Source: Betaproteobacteria bacterium (GTDB lineage Bacteria; Pseudomonadota; Gammaproteobacteria; Burkholderiales; Burkholderiaceae_C). Taken from it: a stretch of DNA of 6,059 nucleotides. Shown piece by piece: positions 5,965 to 6,059 of the stretch. How positions within the stretch are numbered: the stretch's first letter is position 1; the number at the start of each line of letters is the position of its first letter. The position numbers and the translations under genes are program-made. The notes under the pieces were generated by a model. The model saw nothing but the letters and a program-made list of their open reading frames with translations, was not told where the DNA came from and made no database searches. Location: positions 1-6,059 of the forward strand of contig VBCQ01000484.1 in the NCBI GenBank assembly GCA_005882155.1, read 5' to 3'.

Positions 5965-6059
5965 GCTTCATCAGGCCCTCGGGCCGCCACACGAGGATGA
6001 TCGCCATCAACAGGTAGACGCCGATGCCGCTCAGCTCGGCGAAGAACACCTTGCCGAAG
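5954..6059 (-). CDS. livH: LivH-type permease, C-terminal end only
   Basis: Only the last 34 residues are in the window; the gene enters from the right edge. The translation contains GIGVYLLMAIILVWRPEGL and ends MKRGY. A last membrane segment followed by a WRPEGL- or RPQGL-type motif is typical of the C-terminus of LivH-family permeases. It overlaps the livM start by 11 bases, matching the usual livH-livM-livG-livF order. The assignment rests on a short piece plus gene order. Confidence 0.8.
   Translation of the reverse strand, partial: FGKVFFAELSGIGVYLLMAIILVWRPEGLMKRGY

Noticed and set aside
4753..6000. 415-codon open frame on the plus strand, antisense to livM and livG
   Set aside because: It is a charged, repetitive shadow translation without a family signature; the opposite strand encodes clear LivM and LivG.

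Overview
The window is high-GC DNA with compact, mostly overlapping genes and strong third-position GC bias. Long open frames antisense to real genes are therefore abundant and uninformative. Protein style and gene combinations suggest a betaproteobacterium of the order Burkholderiales. This is an inference from the sequence alone, and no genus can be named with confidence. There are two functional blocks facing each other: a selenium block on the left (1-3455) and part of a branched-chain amino acid-type ABC transporter operon on the right (3508-6059, minus strand).

Selenium block. On the minus strand are the start of a PhnC-like ABC ATPase (1-423, cut by the window edge) and, just upstream of it, a complete PhnD-like periplasmic binding protein (435-1295). 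Divergent from these, across a 65-base gap, is a plus-strand pair. The first is a GT4-type glycosyltransferase that matches SenB, the selenosugar synthase of selenoneine biosynthesis (1361-2353). The second is a selenide, water dikinase, SelD/SenC (2379-3455). SelD makes selenophosphate from selenide and ATP, and SenB is known to attach selenium from selenophosphate to a UDP-activated amino sugar. The adjacent transporter, though built like a phosphonate importer, is therefore best read as a selenium oxyanion importer (probably selenate or selenite). Together they form an uptake-activation-incorporation unit. The third selenoneine enzyme, SenA, is not in the window.

Boundary. The selD and livF genes converge on a 52-base gap holding a small REP-like inverted repeat of a type scattered between proteobacterial genes. 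It may also serve as a transcription terminator for one or both sides.

Transporter operon. Reading leftward from the right edge are the last 34 residues of a LivH-type permease, then LivM, LivG and LivF. Each gene overlaps the next (11, 8 and 1 bases), indicating one translationally coupled operon. The substrate cannot be told from these parts; the binding protein gene is not in the window. Nothing links this operon to selenium except position.

No tRNA, rRNA, CRISPR, insertion sequence or phage signal was seen. There is no gap longer than 65 bases without a gene.
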